The notes under the pieces were generated by a model. The model was not told the origin of the DNA. It saw only the letters and a program-made list of their open reading frames with translations, and searched no databases. The position numbers and the translations under genes are program-made. A stretch of 64,000 nt of DNA from Alteromonas sp. LOR (GTDB lineage Bacteria > Pseudomonadota > Gammaproteobacteria > Enterobacterales > Alteromonadaceae), in NCBI RefSeq assembly GCF_000753865.1, contig NZ_JQFW01000056.1:124001-188000 (forward strand), read 5' to 3'. Of the stretch, positions 8,131-16,992 are shown piece after piece. The first letter of the stretch is position 1. Each line of letters starts with the position of its first letter.

Positions 8131-8602
8131 ATTTCTCTCACTGTTAAAGTTACTGTTATTAGTGGCGGCTTATCTTTGCTGTATATATTTTTGCTGCATG
8201 CATGTTGTTCACTCTACGTGCGTGCAGCACACTCTCGGCACATATTGTTTGTGCGCAGACTCGCGACGCATATTAAAGGTGCAATGATTCTGCATCTCAA
8301 GCAAACAACAAATAAAAACACATTGTGACAAGACTAGTTTGTGTTAGATCACAAATCAATAGATGCCCTTTATAAACTGCGCCATGCTTTATAAACAGCA
8401 TCGGGGAGCGATTATGCCATAACAACAGTCACTTAATCATTATTAGGTATTTAACTACATTCGTTAATATCGTTTTTGATGCTGAAGATTCACCTAAGTG
8501 TTTCTATGCTTTGTGTCATAGGTTACCGACGCCGCACATTCAAAGCGTGACTCATGTTGGTAGCACAACGATTTATTAAAGGTTTACTTGAGGGTTTGTA
8601 CC
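8131..8602. other. Intergenic region upstream of parA-like gene
   Basis: This holds the promoter regions of two divergent genes and no supported ORF. Symmetric elements that could bind the ParA partner protein are TTTGTG-N6-CACAAA at 8338-8355 and two copies of CTTTATAAAC at 8368-8377 and 8387-8396, exactly 19 bp apart. Whether these act as an operator or centromere is untested. Confidence 0.45.
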
Positions 8603-9298
8603 ATGATTATTCTAGTCGGTGGTGAAAAAGGCGGAAGCGGTAAAAGTTGCTTAGCCCAGAACATAGCAGTGTATTTGCGTACCGAAAAAGGAGCAAATGT
8701 GCTAATGGTCGATTGCGACCCTCAACGAACCACATCGGATTGGATCCAAGAGAGAAAAGCCAACCCCAGACTTGCTGAAATAAATTGCGTTCAGTTATAC
8801 GGAAAAATACGTAACGAACTTTTGAATCTTCGTCAGTATTACGATTACGTCGTAATAGACTGCGGTGGGCAAGACAACCTTGCACTTCGCTCTTCTATGG
8901 CAGTGGCCGACCATATTCTTATTCCGCTTCGCCCAAAACGCAGAGACTTAAAAACCGTTCCCCACATGGAAGATATACTGTCAACGTGTAAGATGGTAAA
9001 TCCAAAGATGAATGCTGCATTTGTTGTAACGCAGTGCCCTTCCCTTCCTAGCCTTGCAGGACGAATTCTAGAAGCAAAAGAAGTGTGCCGTTCTTTTGGT
9101 ATTCCGGTGCTTAACGCAGTTACCTTCAGCCGCAATATGTATGATGATTCAGAAGAATCAGGACAGTCAGTCATAGAGAGCGAGCCAGAAGGTAAAGCGT
9201 CGCACGAAATAAGAACCTTGTTTGAAGAGCTATTAGCGGGAAAAGTGGAGGATTCGCATGAGTTTACTCAGCCTCAAAAAGTCGAAGCCGTCAGCTAA
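8603..9298 (+). CDS. ParA-family ATPase (orphan, with RHH partner)
   Basis: P-loop ATPase of the ParA/MinD superfamily, 231 residues. The deviant Walker A box EKGGSGKS has the signature lysine (about 8-15), followed by VLMVDCDPQRT (Walker A', about 33-43) and YVVIDCGGQD (Walker B, about 84-93). Such ATPases position plasmids, chromosomes or protein complexes on the nucleoid. The ATG at 8603 is chosen because GAGGG precedes it by 8 nt and the conserved first strand starts there. The 3' end overlaps the next gene by 41 bp. It is far from parAB of the chromosome, so it is probably a plasmid-derived or cargo-positioning system. Confidence 0.88.
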   Translation: MIILVGGEKGGSGKSCLAQNIAVYLRTEKGANVLMVDCDPQRTTSDWIQERKANPRLAEINCVQLYGKIRNELLNLRQYYDYVVIDCGGQDNLALRSSMAVADHILIPLRPKRRDLKTVPHMEDILSTCKMVNPKMNAAFVVTQCPSLPSLAGRILEAKEVCRSFGIPVLNAVTFSRNMYDDSEESGQSVIESEPEGKASHEIRTLFEELLAGKVEDSHEFTQPQKVEAVS

Positions 9299-9626
9299 AG
9301 CCACGCTTCACTCTGTCGATTCGTTTATTGACGATGCAATATCTTACGCAGCGGGTAAGGGGTTACAACAAGAAACGCCATTGGAAACGCTGGCAGACTC
9401 GAACCAAAAACCAAAAGACACTCGAGCAAAACCGTGTCTGAAAGCGGTTAAGTGTAATGCCACTCAGAAACAGCAAAAAGGCATGCGCCATGCAACCTTC
9501 ACCCTTTCACCCGAGTGTATTACGCAGCTTTCACTGCTATCGCAAGATAGCGGTATGGCGAAATCAGCAATAATAAGAGAATGGATATCAGCTGAATTTG
9601 CCAAGCGTCAATTTAGAAAGCGCTAA
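9258..9626 (+). CDS. Ribbon-helix-helix protein, probable partner of the ParA-like ATPase
   Basis: The 122-residue protein has a polar, apparently disordered N-terminal tail (1-75). Its C-terminal domain, starting RHATFTLSPECITQLSLLSQ and ending in AKSAIIREWISAEF, looks like a ribbon-helix-helix DNA-binding fold. This is the layout of ParG-type centromere-binding proteins that partner small ParA/ParF ATPases. GGAGG lies 6 nt before the ATG, and the 41-bp overlap with the ATPase gene shows a tight operon. The last codons form the first unit of a 15-bp tandem array. Partner function is inferred. Confidence 0.75.
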   Translation: MSLLSLKKSKPSAKATLHSVDSFIDDAISYAAGKGLQQETPLETLADSNQKPKDTRAKPCLKAVKCNATQKQQKGMRHATFTLSPECITQLSLLSQDSGMAKSAIIREWISAEFAKRQFRKR

Positions 9627-9683
9627 TTTTTAAAGCTCTAATTTATAGAGCTTTAATTTAGAAAGCCCTTATATATAAATCTC
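9609..9683 (+). repeat. 15-bp tandem array across the RHH stop codon, 5 units
   Basis: Five 15-bp units have the consensus TAATTTAKAAAGCYC. Unit 1 is the last five codons of the RHH gene, and unit 2 begins with its TAA. Within the array, TAAAGCTCTA and TAGAGCTTTA form a 10-bp hairpin (9631-9655) that might help end transcription. The units differ by a few bases each but the 15-bp phase is exact. Confidence 0.8.
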
Positions 9684-10068
9684 ATTTTACAGATAACCGC
9701 GGTACAGAAGAGCGCGGCACGGATGGCGTTGCGAAAAAGAAATGAGCGTGGCTCAACACGTTTCATAAAGAAATAAAGATCATAAAACACTGAGCTTTAT
9801 TTAGGCTCAGTTCGTTTAATCATTTATACTAAAGTATAACTGCCATCCTAGACGTTATTGAAAAACCGTTTATCGTTTATGCACGATGGGAGTATATAGA
9901 TGGCAGTATATCGATGCCATCATGGCGGCTCTCGCTACCTAGCGCTCAGAGAACAAGGAGCACTCAAAAAAAGAGCCTATAAAGCGACACCTAAAACGCT
10001 ATATCTAAAAAGCTATCAGCTAAAGAGTTATTATTAAAAATCTTATCACGCAACTCAGGAGGAAGAAC
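9684..10068. other. Gene-free leader of the diguanylate cyclase gene with a 14-15-bp array
   Basis: No ORF is supported. A degenerate array at 9976-10047 has about five units starting CTAAAA and ending in TAT or CAG, with period 14 to 15. An interrupted hairpin (CTGAGC with GCTCAG, 9792-9810) lies further upstream. Confidence 0.5.
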
Positions 10069-12207
10069 GTGATTTACAGCTTCAAGCTTATTCGCTCGCT
10101 TGTTCTTTCTCTTTTATTAAGCAGTATCTTCGTAACACCATCGTTTGCTCAAAATAATGAAAAAAGCGAAATAAATGAACTCAACGTTATCAGTGGACTT
10201 TTAGAAGCAAAAAGATACGCAGATGCTGACAGACAAGCGCTTCTTTTTATAGAAAGAGCGCTTCAAAAAGATAATGCACCGTCAGACTACCTCCCCTTGG
10301 GAACGCTGCTTCAAGCCTACTCACGATTCAAAGCTTCCAAAGCAGTACTAAACGCAGCCCTTGAAAGGTATACACGTGAGGGTAAGTTACTCAACGTAGC
10401 TCGTTCACTTCTGCACCTAGCCAGCGCTGAACGGCACTTATCAAATTACGCATCTGCAGAAGAATATTTACGTCGTTCTCTATCGATTGCCGAAATGAGA
10501 AATGACAGACAGCTTAAAGCAAAAGTGCATTTAGAGTTGGGCGTCGTATATAAAGAGCAAGATAAATTAGAGCTCGCTTTGGAGCCTTTGAAGCTCGCAT
10601 TGGCTGTGTTTCGCGACAACGACAACGTAACTTATTCAAGTCTTTGCTTGTCTCATATCGGGGATATTTACGGCTTACTTGGCCACACTACCCTCGCCTT
10701 TACGTATTATGACGATGCGTACTCTGCTGTTTCTAACTTAAGCGCAAATGTAGAAAATAAACGCTTATTAGGAATGATAAAAAGCAAAATGGGAAGTCTC
10801 CAGCTCAAAGACAACGAAAAAGAAGAAGCACTGCAATCAATTACTGATGGGCTTGATCTTCTTTTATCGACCAATGATGTTGGCGCCATTTTCGAGGCAA
10901 AGATGTTAATGGGCAAAGCGCTGTTAGAAACCGGAGACACAGCCAAAGGCACTACTTTGTTGCAAGAGGCAATGAGTTTTGCCTTAGAGTCAGGGCAAAT
11001 TGGTTTAGTCAATGATGTGCGCTTAGCGCTTGCTCAGGGCTATATGCGGGAACAAAAGTTTGACCTAGCGCTCGTCTATGCGCGCGCCGGAACCGTTGAC
11101 GCTCGAAAACATGGGAACTTGCGAGACCAATTGCGCTTTTTAGCTATTCAGCTAAGCGCCAATGTTAGCCTTGGCGATTTCGAGAAAGCATTAGACATAC
11201 AGTCGGTAGTTCAAGAACTTCGCGAGGCGCTTCTTAATTCCGAAACCCAGAATGCTGTAAAAGGGCTTCAAGCGGAAATTGAGCTTGTTAGGCAATCGGG
11301 AGAGCTTGAAAAATTAGAAGAGTCCAAACAGCTTGTTATTGCAAAAGCGGAGCGGGAGAAGCTAAAAAACACTCTCTTTTGGAGTGCGTCTGTCGCGGTA
11401 TTACTTATGCTCTTTCTAATGTGGAGCAGGTTTAAGCAGCGCCAACAAACCATTATTTTACGCCGTGAAGTTAGGCAGCAAACTGAAACCTTACAAGAGA
11501 AGAATAGTGAATTAGAGCAAGCCTACAAAACCTTAGAGCATGTCAGCTTACGCGACCCACTCACTGGGTTATACAACCGACATTACTTGGAATCTCAACT
11601 ACCTTCAGAGATTAAACGCAGTCAGGTTGAAATTGACAATATATCTACGCCGTTAAAGAAGCGGGATCTTCTGTGTTTACTCATTGATATAGACCACTTT
11701 AAAAGTATTAATGATGATTATGGACATTTAGCAGGCGATAAGGTGCTCGAAGGTTTCTCATCTGTACTTAAAGAGGTGTTTAGGCACACCGATTTGATTA
11801 TTCGCTGGGGCGGGGAAGAATTTCTTGTGGTTTGCCGTCATTCCTCGCGAGAGGAGCTTCCTGAATTAGCAGAACGTTGCCGGGCAACGGTGGCAAGCAG
11901 TGTATTTAATATCGGCGATGACAAAACGGTTAAAGTTACCTGCAGCATTGGATTTTCACTGCTTCCACCTAACGAAATTTCACATTTTGATAAGGCGTGG
12001 CAACGAACGTTTGCGGTCGTTGATTATGCCCTGTATGCCGCTAAACTTTCTGGCAGAAATGGGTGGATAGGGCTAATTGAAACCTATCACACGACAGATG
12101 CCAATCGAACGCCCTTAGACTGTAAGTTCGATTTTCCAAGTTCAAGAATAGCAACATCATTTAACAATATCGCTAGTATTCAATGGCCTGAAGAAGTAAC
12201 GAGGTAG
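10069..12207 (+). CDS. TPR-containing membrane diguanylate cyclase (GGDEF)
   Basis: Makes cyclic di-GMP from two GTP. Residues 1-27 are a signal peptide ending SFAQ. A long helical region with tetratricopeptide-like repeats (about 35-400) lies in the periplasm, then one membrane helix (about 434-452), a coiled coil (about 460-490) and a GGDEF domain (about 495-665). The active-site motif is WGGEEF (about 578), with RHTD five residues before it as the inhibitory I-site (RxxD), so product feedback is likely. GTG is the start because AGGAGG is 6 nt upstream. The signal sensed by the TPR part is unknown. It shares a 4-nt junction with the next gene. Confidence 0.93.
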   Translation: MIYSFKLIRSLVLSLLLSSIFVTPSFAQNNEKSEINELNVISGLLEAKRYADADRQALLFIERALQKDNAPSDYLPLGTLLQAYSRFKASKAVLNAALERYTREGKLLNVARSLLHLASAERHLSNYASAEEYLRRSLSIAEMRNDRQLKAKVHLELGVVYKEQDKLELALEPLKLALAVFRDNDNVTYSSLCLSHIGDIYGLLGHTTLAFTYYDDAYSAVSNLSANVENKRLLGMIKSKMGSLQLKDNEKEEALQSITDGLDLLLSTNDVGAIFEAKMLMGKALLETGDTAKGTTLLQEAMSFALESGQIGLVNDVRLALAQGYMREQKFDLALVYARAGTVDARKHGNLRDQLRFLAIQLSANVSLGDFEKALDIQSVVQELREALLNSETQNAVKGLQAEIELVRQSGELEKLEESKQLVIAKAEREKLKNTLFWSASVAVLLMLFLMWSRFKQRQQTIILRREVRQQTETLQEKNSELEQAYKTLEHVSLRDPLTGLYNRHYLESQLPSEIKRSQVEIDNISTPLKKRDLLCLLIDIDHFKSINDDYGHLAGDKVLEGFSSVLKEVFRHTDLIIRWGGEEFLVVCRHSSREELPELAERCRATVASSVFNIGDDKTVKVTCSIGFSLLPPNEISHFDKAWQRTFAVVDYALYAAKLSGRNGWIGLIETYHTTDANRTPLDCKFDFPSSRIATSFNNIASIQWPEEVTR

Positions 12208-12211
12208 CAGT

Positions 12212-12514
12212 ATGTATAGGGGAAATTGCAAATGCCAAGCTGTGCATTTTGAATTAGCCGATGGCAACCATCTAGAAGCCCATTCTTCAACGTCTCTGCT
12301 AACAGATGACAGTAAAATGTTACTTGAAGCTGATAGACAGCATGTCATTGTAGATTGCGCACCATCAAGTGTCGCAAGACTCCATGCTTCAAGCGGCGAA
12401 ACACATCATGTGTGTAATATATGTGGGTCGCTGTTGTTTGTGGAAGTAAAGCCAAATACTTTCCAGCTTGAAGTCGTGTTTGCAGGGCATAGTAAACCGA
12501 TTGGTTTCGCCTAA
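12212..12514 (+). CDS. Short GFA-like zinc protein
   Basis: The 100 residues start YRGNCKCQAVHFEL and contain CNICGSLLF (about 71-79), which correspond to the first CxC and last CxxC zinc pairs of the GFA/Mss4-like fold (glutathione-dependent formaldehyde-activating enzyme family). The middle CHC-x2-C zinc motif of the family is missing and the protein is shorter than the usual 120-190 residues, so catalytic function is doubtful. It lies 4 nt after the diguanylate cyclase stop codon and is probably cotranscribed. Confidence 0.6.
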   Translation: MYRGNCKCQAVHFELADGNHLEAHSSTSLLTDDSKMLLEADRQHVIVDCAPSSVARLHASSGETHHVCNICGSLLFVEVKPNTFQLEVVFAGHSKPIGFA

Positions 12515-12734
12515 GTTGGCGGCTCAATTCAGTACATTACGGTATTGACCCATTGCGGTTTCTTCTTTGTGGGCGCTAATTCTCGCTATACAAATACTTC
12601 TCACACTTTGCTTTAGAATTAGGCTAGACTCGTGAAGTTAAGCGTAAGCTGAGGTGTGGTAGAGTCATTACCTGTTCTACGCTTATCAACTTGTGACACC
12701 AGCACTCAAATTATCCGGCAAAAGGAGTTTTACC

Positions 12735-13193
12735 ATGAAAACAAAAACAATTGCGCTAGCACTACTACTTACCACTCTTGGCGTAGCAGGCTGCTCTGAT
12801 CAGAAAGAAGAGCCGAAAGAAGAAGTAATGGCTGAAATGGAAAAGGCAGGCGAAGCAACTGCTGATACCTATGAAGATGCAAAAGAGAAAGCAGCAGATT
12901 CATGGGATGAGACCAAAGATGCAACATCTGATGCCTACGAAGAAGGTAAAGACATGGCGTCTGACGCGTATGAAGACGGCAAAGATATGGCCTCTGATGC
13001 ATACGAAGACGGCAAAGATATGGCCTCTGATGCATACGAAGACGGCAAAGAAATGGGCTCTGATATGATGGACAAAGGCGCTGAAAAATCTGAAGAGCTG
13101 AAAGATGCGGCATCAGAAAAAATGCGCGAAGCGTGTATCAAAATGAAGAAAAAAATGGGTGGCGACGTTAGCGAATGCGACACGCAAGACTAA
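12735..13193 (+). CDS. Acidic repeat lipoprotein
   Basis: A lipoprotein of 152 residues with signal sequence MKTKTIALALLLTTLGVAGC, whose last Cys (about 20) is the lipidation site. The mature part is very acidic and built of 11-residue units of the type MASDAYEDGKD (about 68-113), in style like LEA/apolipoprotein-like amphipathic helices. Two of the underlying 33-bp DNA units are identical. The ATG at 12735 is preferred since AAAGGAG precedes it by 7 nt and a lipobox follows. Function unknown; envelope stress or desiccation roles are only guesses. Its 3' end runs into a 27-bp tandem array. Confidence 0.85.
   Translation: MKTKTIALALLLTTLGVAGCSDQKEEPKEEVMAEMEKAGEATADTYEDAKEKAADSWDETKDATSDAYEEGKDMASDAYEDGKDMASDAYEDGKDMASDAYEDGKEMGSDMMDKGAEKSEELKDAASEKMREACIKMKKKMGGDVSECDTQD
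12946..13056 (+). repeat. In-frame 33-bp coding repeats in the lipoprotein gene
   Basis: About three and a half 33-bp units encode the repeated peptide SDAYEDGKDMA. Two neighbouring units (12985-13050) are identical at DNA level, which points to recent duplication. The repeat number is likely to vary between strains. Confidence 0.85.
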
Positions 13194-13257
13194 TTTAGTC
13201 AATGCGATACGCAAGACTAATTTAGTCAATGCGATACGCAAGGCTAATTCAACGAAT
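13177..13257 (+). repeat. 27-bp tandem array across the lipoprotein stop codon, 3 units
   Basis: Three 27-bp units begin GCGAYACGCAAGRCTAATT. Unit 1 contains the stop codon TAA at 13191-13193. Units 1 and 2 differ at one position and unit 3 has diverged. Since 27 is a multiple of three, the second unit would re-encode the same last residues and stop. Confidence 0.9.
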
Positions 13258-13292
13258 ACGAATTTCCTAGCTACTTAGCAAGTTACCCTGTG

Positions 13293-13330
13293 AAGTGTTG
13301 GTTGGCGTAAGCCACCCAACACTTTATTTT
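13293..13330 (+). terminator. Terminator of the repeat lipoprotein gene
   Basis: AAGTGTTGG-T-TGGC pairs with GCCA-C-CCAACACTT around GTAA, giving a 14-bp stem with one mismatch. TATTTT follows. It lies 100 nt after the stop, beyond the 27-bp array. Confidence 0.8.
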
Positions 13331-13406
13331 GTAGAAACTATTCAACAGGTCTCGTTCTTTACTGGCGCAAATGCAAAAACTCGGTTGACTAGCTCGATTA
13401 TCTGGC

Positions 13407-14768
13407 TCAGTCGCTACTTTTAATATCTTCCATGTGATATTTATCGATAAGCGAATAAAGCGTTGGTCTTGTAACCCCGAGTAACTCCGCAGTTTTAGAC
13501 ATGTTCTTTTCAGCTTTTTGATAAGCGTTTCGAATTGCCTTACTTTCCGCTATTTCTCGCACTTCCCTCAAATTTAATGTGGTGGGCTCGTCAACACCAT
13601 CTGCAGGTAACAACCCTAAATCATCGGGCTGTATCACCGTTCCCTCAGCCATAATTACCGCTGATTTGAGTTTATTCTGCATTTCCCGAATATTGCCAGG
13701 CCATTTGTGAGCTAGCAGTGCGTTAACAGCAGACTCGGAAAAGCTTTTTGCTTTCGCTTTAAACTCTTCGCGATAAATATTGAGAAACGTTCGTGCGAGT
13801 AAAATGACATCCTGATCCCTGTCTCGCAGTGGTGGGATCATAATAGGCATTTCCCCTACCCTGTAATATAAATCTTCTCTGAATGTTTCGTTCGCCACCA
13901 TAGCCTGCAAATCTCTGTGGGTTGCACAGATAACTCGAATATCGACGGGTATCTCACTTCTTCCACCTACACGTTCGATAATGCGCTCTTGAAGAAAACG
14001 CAGCATTTTAGCCTGTAGTCCAATCGGCATATCGCCAATTTCATCAAGAAAAAGAGTCCCGCCCTGGGCGGTTTCGATTTTACCGAGCGTGGTTTTGTTA
14101 GCTCCGGTAAATGCCCCTTTTTCATAACCAAACAGCTCACTTTCAAGTAAGTTTTCCGGTATGGATGCGCAGTTAATAGCCACAAACGGCTTATCTTTAC
14201 GCGGACTATGTTCGTGAATACTGCGGGCAAACACCTCTTTACCCGTACCACTTTCCCCAAGAAGCAACGTGCTAATATCAGTATTTGCTATTTTTTCTGC
14301 GCGTCTTACCACCGTTTGAATGGCTTCGCTATTTCCTACAATTCGAGACATCCCGGTACGAGTGCGGGCTAAAATAGCGTTCTCGTGTTCCAATTTTGCT
14401 AAGTTTAAAGCGCGGTTTACCAACAGCTTTATCGTATCTGAATCGATAGGTTTTTGATAAAAGTCATAGGCACCAAAGTCGATGGCCTTTAGCGCATTTT
14501 GTTTATCGCTGTTGCCCGTTACCACGATTACCTTTGTACGAGGCGCGAGAGAAATTATATCGTGAAGTATACGCAGCCCTTCTGAGGCGTTTGCTGGGTC
14601 TGGAGGGAGTCCTAAGTCAAGAGTAACAACTTTGGGCTCATGACGTCGCAACTGGGCAATTGCCGAGGTGTGATCATCGGCAAACACAACGTTGTAGTCG
14701 GTTAAACTCCACTTGAGCTGCTTTTGGATACCGAGGTCATCATCAACTACCAGTATGGTATCTGTCAT
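13407..14768 (-). CDS. prsR: Sigma-54-dependent response regulator PrsR
   Basis: NtrC-type activator of the PEP-CTERM/exosortase-associated two-component family. Receiver domain at 1-120 with phospho-acceptor Asp51 (VTLDLGLP). AAA+ domain with Walker A GESGTGKE (171-178) and the sigma-54 contact loop GAFTGA (218-223). The Fis-type HTH at the C-terminus contains [20 protein letters not shown]. The length of 453 and partner PrsK directly upstream on the same strand match the family. Known relatives drive exopolysaccharide and PEP-CTERM protein genes, none of which lie in this window. Confidence 0.93.
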   Translation of the reverse strand: MTDTILVVDDDLGIQKQLKWSLTDYNVVFADDHTSAIAQLRRHEPKVVTLDLGLPPDPANASEGLRILHDIISLAPRTKVIVVTGNSDKQNALKAIDFGAYDFYQKPIDSDTIKLLVNRALNLAKLEHENAILARTRTGMSRIVGNSEAIQTVVRRAEKIANTDISTLLLGESGTGKEVFARSIHEHSPRKDKPFVAINCASIPENLLESELFGYEKGAFTGANKTTLGKIETAQGGTLFLDEIGDMPIGLQAKMLRFLQERIIERVGGRSEIPVDIRVICATHRDLQAMVANETFREDLYYRVGEMPIMIPPLRDRDQDVILLARTFLNIYREEFKAKAKSFSESAVNALLAHKWPGNIREMQNKLKSAVIMAEGTVIQPDDLGLLPADGVDEPTTLNLREVREIAESKAIRNAYQKAEKNMSKTAELLGVTRPTLYSLIDKYHMEDIKSSD

Positions 14769-14878
14769 CTTGTCATCCTATTCTTCTACTTCATCATACG
14801 CCGCGAACAATCCACTGCGCTCGTATTTGATTGCGTGCTTACTGCGCCTAAGCGCTATTTTGCGAAAGGTATCATCGC

Positions 14879-16915
14879 CTACTCTATGGGAAAATGCAGA
14901 GTAAAACAGCTTCCTTTTCCCACTTCACTTTGTACGGTAAGTTTGCCGCCAATAGACTCTAGGTAGGTTTTTGCATCGTAAGCGCCAATGCCCATACCTG
15001 CATTTCCTTTTGTTGTATCAAAGGGTTTGAAAAGGCGCTCTTCAATAAAGGCTTTTTCCATGCCGGTACCCGTATCTTCAATCATGATCATTTGCGTGCG
15101 CTCTGCGCCATCAACCGTCAATACCACATCAACCTCACCATCATCTGCGGTAGCCTGCTGAGCATTGCTGATTAAGTGATAAAGTACATTGGCCACTTTC
15201 TCTTTGTCCACAATAACAGATTCTTCTTTCATCAAGTGGACTTTTGGTATCGGAGAAATTGAACTGCAGCGCTGCGTTACCACCTCATCGGCTATTCGCG
15301 ACAGATACTGATCATCATTCACACTCTCTTCAATGACCTTTTTATCGGTTAATTGTTTCAGCATTTTTTCCATACGCGCTTTTGTGTGCTCAAGCGTCTC
15401 AAACGTATCTTCAATGAACTCGGGATTATGTTTGTGCTGCTGCGCATTAGCAAGAATGAGGTCTACCTGAGCAAGTACGTTTTTCAAATCGTGCAGCACA
15501 AATGCGGACATTCGATTGAAAGCGGCAAATTGTGCATTCTCAGCGACGACTTGAGCTGCTTCATGATGTTGTATAAAGGTACCGACTTGTTCTGATACTG
15601 CGTTGAGGTAATCTTTAACTTCCCAATTCAAAGCGACTTTTTCTTTATCACCCGCGGCTAACACGGCAAAGCCCCATACTTGGGCATCTTGCATGAAGGG
15701 GATGAATAGTTGGTAATCCCACTGTTTTAACACTTCCCTATCAAGCTTTAACCCTTCATAGTCAAAGGGCTTTACCAAATAAGCATCCGTATCGATTACC
15801 CACCCTTTTTCACCACTATATTCAATTAGTTGCGTAAGCATAGCGTGCTGCTTTTCATTCAGGCTTGTATCGCCAGACGGAGAGGCAGCGGCGACGCAAT
15901 CGAGGCCGCTTTTTGATACTTTGAACAACAAGCCTGAGTCGTATTGAATGGCATTTAATAGACCGGTTAACCCCGAATGATAAACGTCTGCCGTGCTATC
16001 CCCTGAGCGGGTTAACCATTTAGTAAGCTTTACCCACTCCACTCGATAATCGTATTGATTAGCAAAAAAGTGCTTGGTGATGAAAATTTTGATTTTTGTT
16101 CGAAATGCATTTGATAAAAAGACAGTGGCTAACAAGGCGAAAGACATGACCACCAAAATAATTTGTACTGTGGCGCCCCAGCTCCCCCCTACGAAGTTAA
16201 TCGCATAGCCAACAACGGCCATGACAAATAAATAGCCACCAGCCACAAGTAACAGGGAGCTATGCAGAACCACATCTCGGGAAATAAAAATGTCGATACC
16301 CCAGTGATGGATACGACGAATAGAGATAACGAGGAGCGGCATGAGAAGGAAATAGATATAACCGCGCGCTGCGATGTACCCGACCTCGACCTGGTTCACC
16401 ATGGTAGCATTCGCATAGGTGACAAATTCAAATACATTTGCCGCGCCAAGGTAAATGATGAGGGGTTTAAACGCCCACTGCTCCCGCCCAGCCTGGCGAT
16501 AAACAACCTCGAGTAGCACCAACACTTCCAGCGACAACACAATGAGCGTTAAAAAGCTCCACGTAGGGTCAATAGCAAACAGATAGGGAGCAACAAGTGC
16601 GACAATGGCAGGCGCTATGATCATTAATGTCGCAGGGCGACGAAGCACGTGATGAAGATTTTGAAAATTAGTTTGAATACAGCCAGCAAGGAAAAGAAGC
16701 CACGCCAGCTGTTTGACTATGTCGACAGTGAGTAACCAGTTTAGCGAAATAGGCCCAAACAACACCGTAATTAAACTTGTCGACCAAACGAATGTGGTGG
16801 CAGTAGCGAGCACAAGTAAATGCTTCGCTACACCTGGCTTCCTTACCGTTAGCAATAAAAGTAGCAGTGCTAAATGCGCTAGGCTATTTAGCCCATAACC
16901 TAAATCTGAAACCAT
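14879..16915 (-). CDS. prsK: Sensor histidine kinase PrsK
   Basis: Membrane histidine kinase of 678 residues. The N-terminal 280 residues form about eight to nine hydrophobic helices, then a GAF-like domain (about 300-460). The dimerisation helix contains phospho-acceptor His about 475 in FVLHDLKNVLAQ, and the ATPase domain has NAQQA and GMGIGAY (N and G boxes). The HDLKN box and the multi-pass sensor are typical of PEP-CTERM system kinase PrsK. It is upstream of prsR with a 110-bp gap. The signal is unknown. Confidence 0.92.
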   Translation of the reverse strand: MVSDLGYGLNSLAHLALLLLLLTVRKPGVAKHLLVLATATTFVWSTSLITVLFGPISLNWLLTVDIVKQLAWLLFLAGCIQTNFQNLHHVLRRPATLMIIAPAIVALVAPYLFAIDPTWSFLTLIVLSLEVLVLLEVVYRQAGREQWAFKPLIIYLGAANVFEFVTYANATMVNQVEVGYIAARGYIYFLLMPLLVISIRRIHHWGIDIFISRDVVLHSSLLLVAGGYLFVMAVVGYAINFVGGSWGATVQIILVVMSFALLATVFLSNAFRTKIKIFITKHFFANQYDYRVEWVKLTKWLTRSGDSTADVYHSGLTGLLNAIQYDSGLLFKVSKSGLDCVAAASPSGDTSLNEKQHAMLTQLIEYSGEKGWVIDTDAYLVKPFDYEGLKLDREVLKQWDYQLFIPFMQDAQVWGFAVLAAGDKEKVALNWEVKDYLNAVSEQVGTFIQHHEAAQVVAENAQFAAFNRMSAFVLHDLKNVLAQVDLILANAQQHKHNPEFIEDTFETLEHTKARMEKMLKQLTDKKVIEESVNDDQYLSRIADEVVTQRCSSISPIPKVHLMKEESVIVDKEKVANVLYHLISNAQQATADDGEVDVVLTVDGAERTQMIMIEDTGTGMEKAFIEERLFKPFDTTKGNAGMGIGAYDAKTYLESIGGKLTVQSEVGKGSCFTLHFPIE

Positions 16916-16992
16916 CCCTTCGCTGTCATCCTAGTAAGTCTTATTATTTGGGTGCCGATAGGCTATTTCTCATAAGTGCTCTTTTAAAGCGC

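Noticed and set aside
8105-8287. 60-residue plus-strand ORF upstream of the parA-like gene
   Set aside because: Cysteine-rich, no ribosome site, and overlaps the 5' end of the peroxiredoxin gene on the other strand.
8338-8355. CRP site
   Set aside because: The palindrome TTTGTG-N6-CACAAA has half-sites two bases too close for the TGTGA-N6-TCACA consensus. It is kept only as a possible operator.
12769-13183. Several ORFs opposite or out of frame with the repeat lipoprotein
   Set aside because: They are by-products of the 33-bp repeat being open in several frames; the lipoprotein frame has the signal, lipobox and ribosome site.
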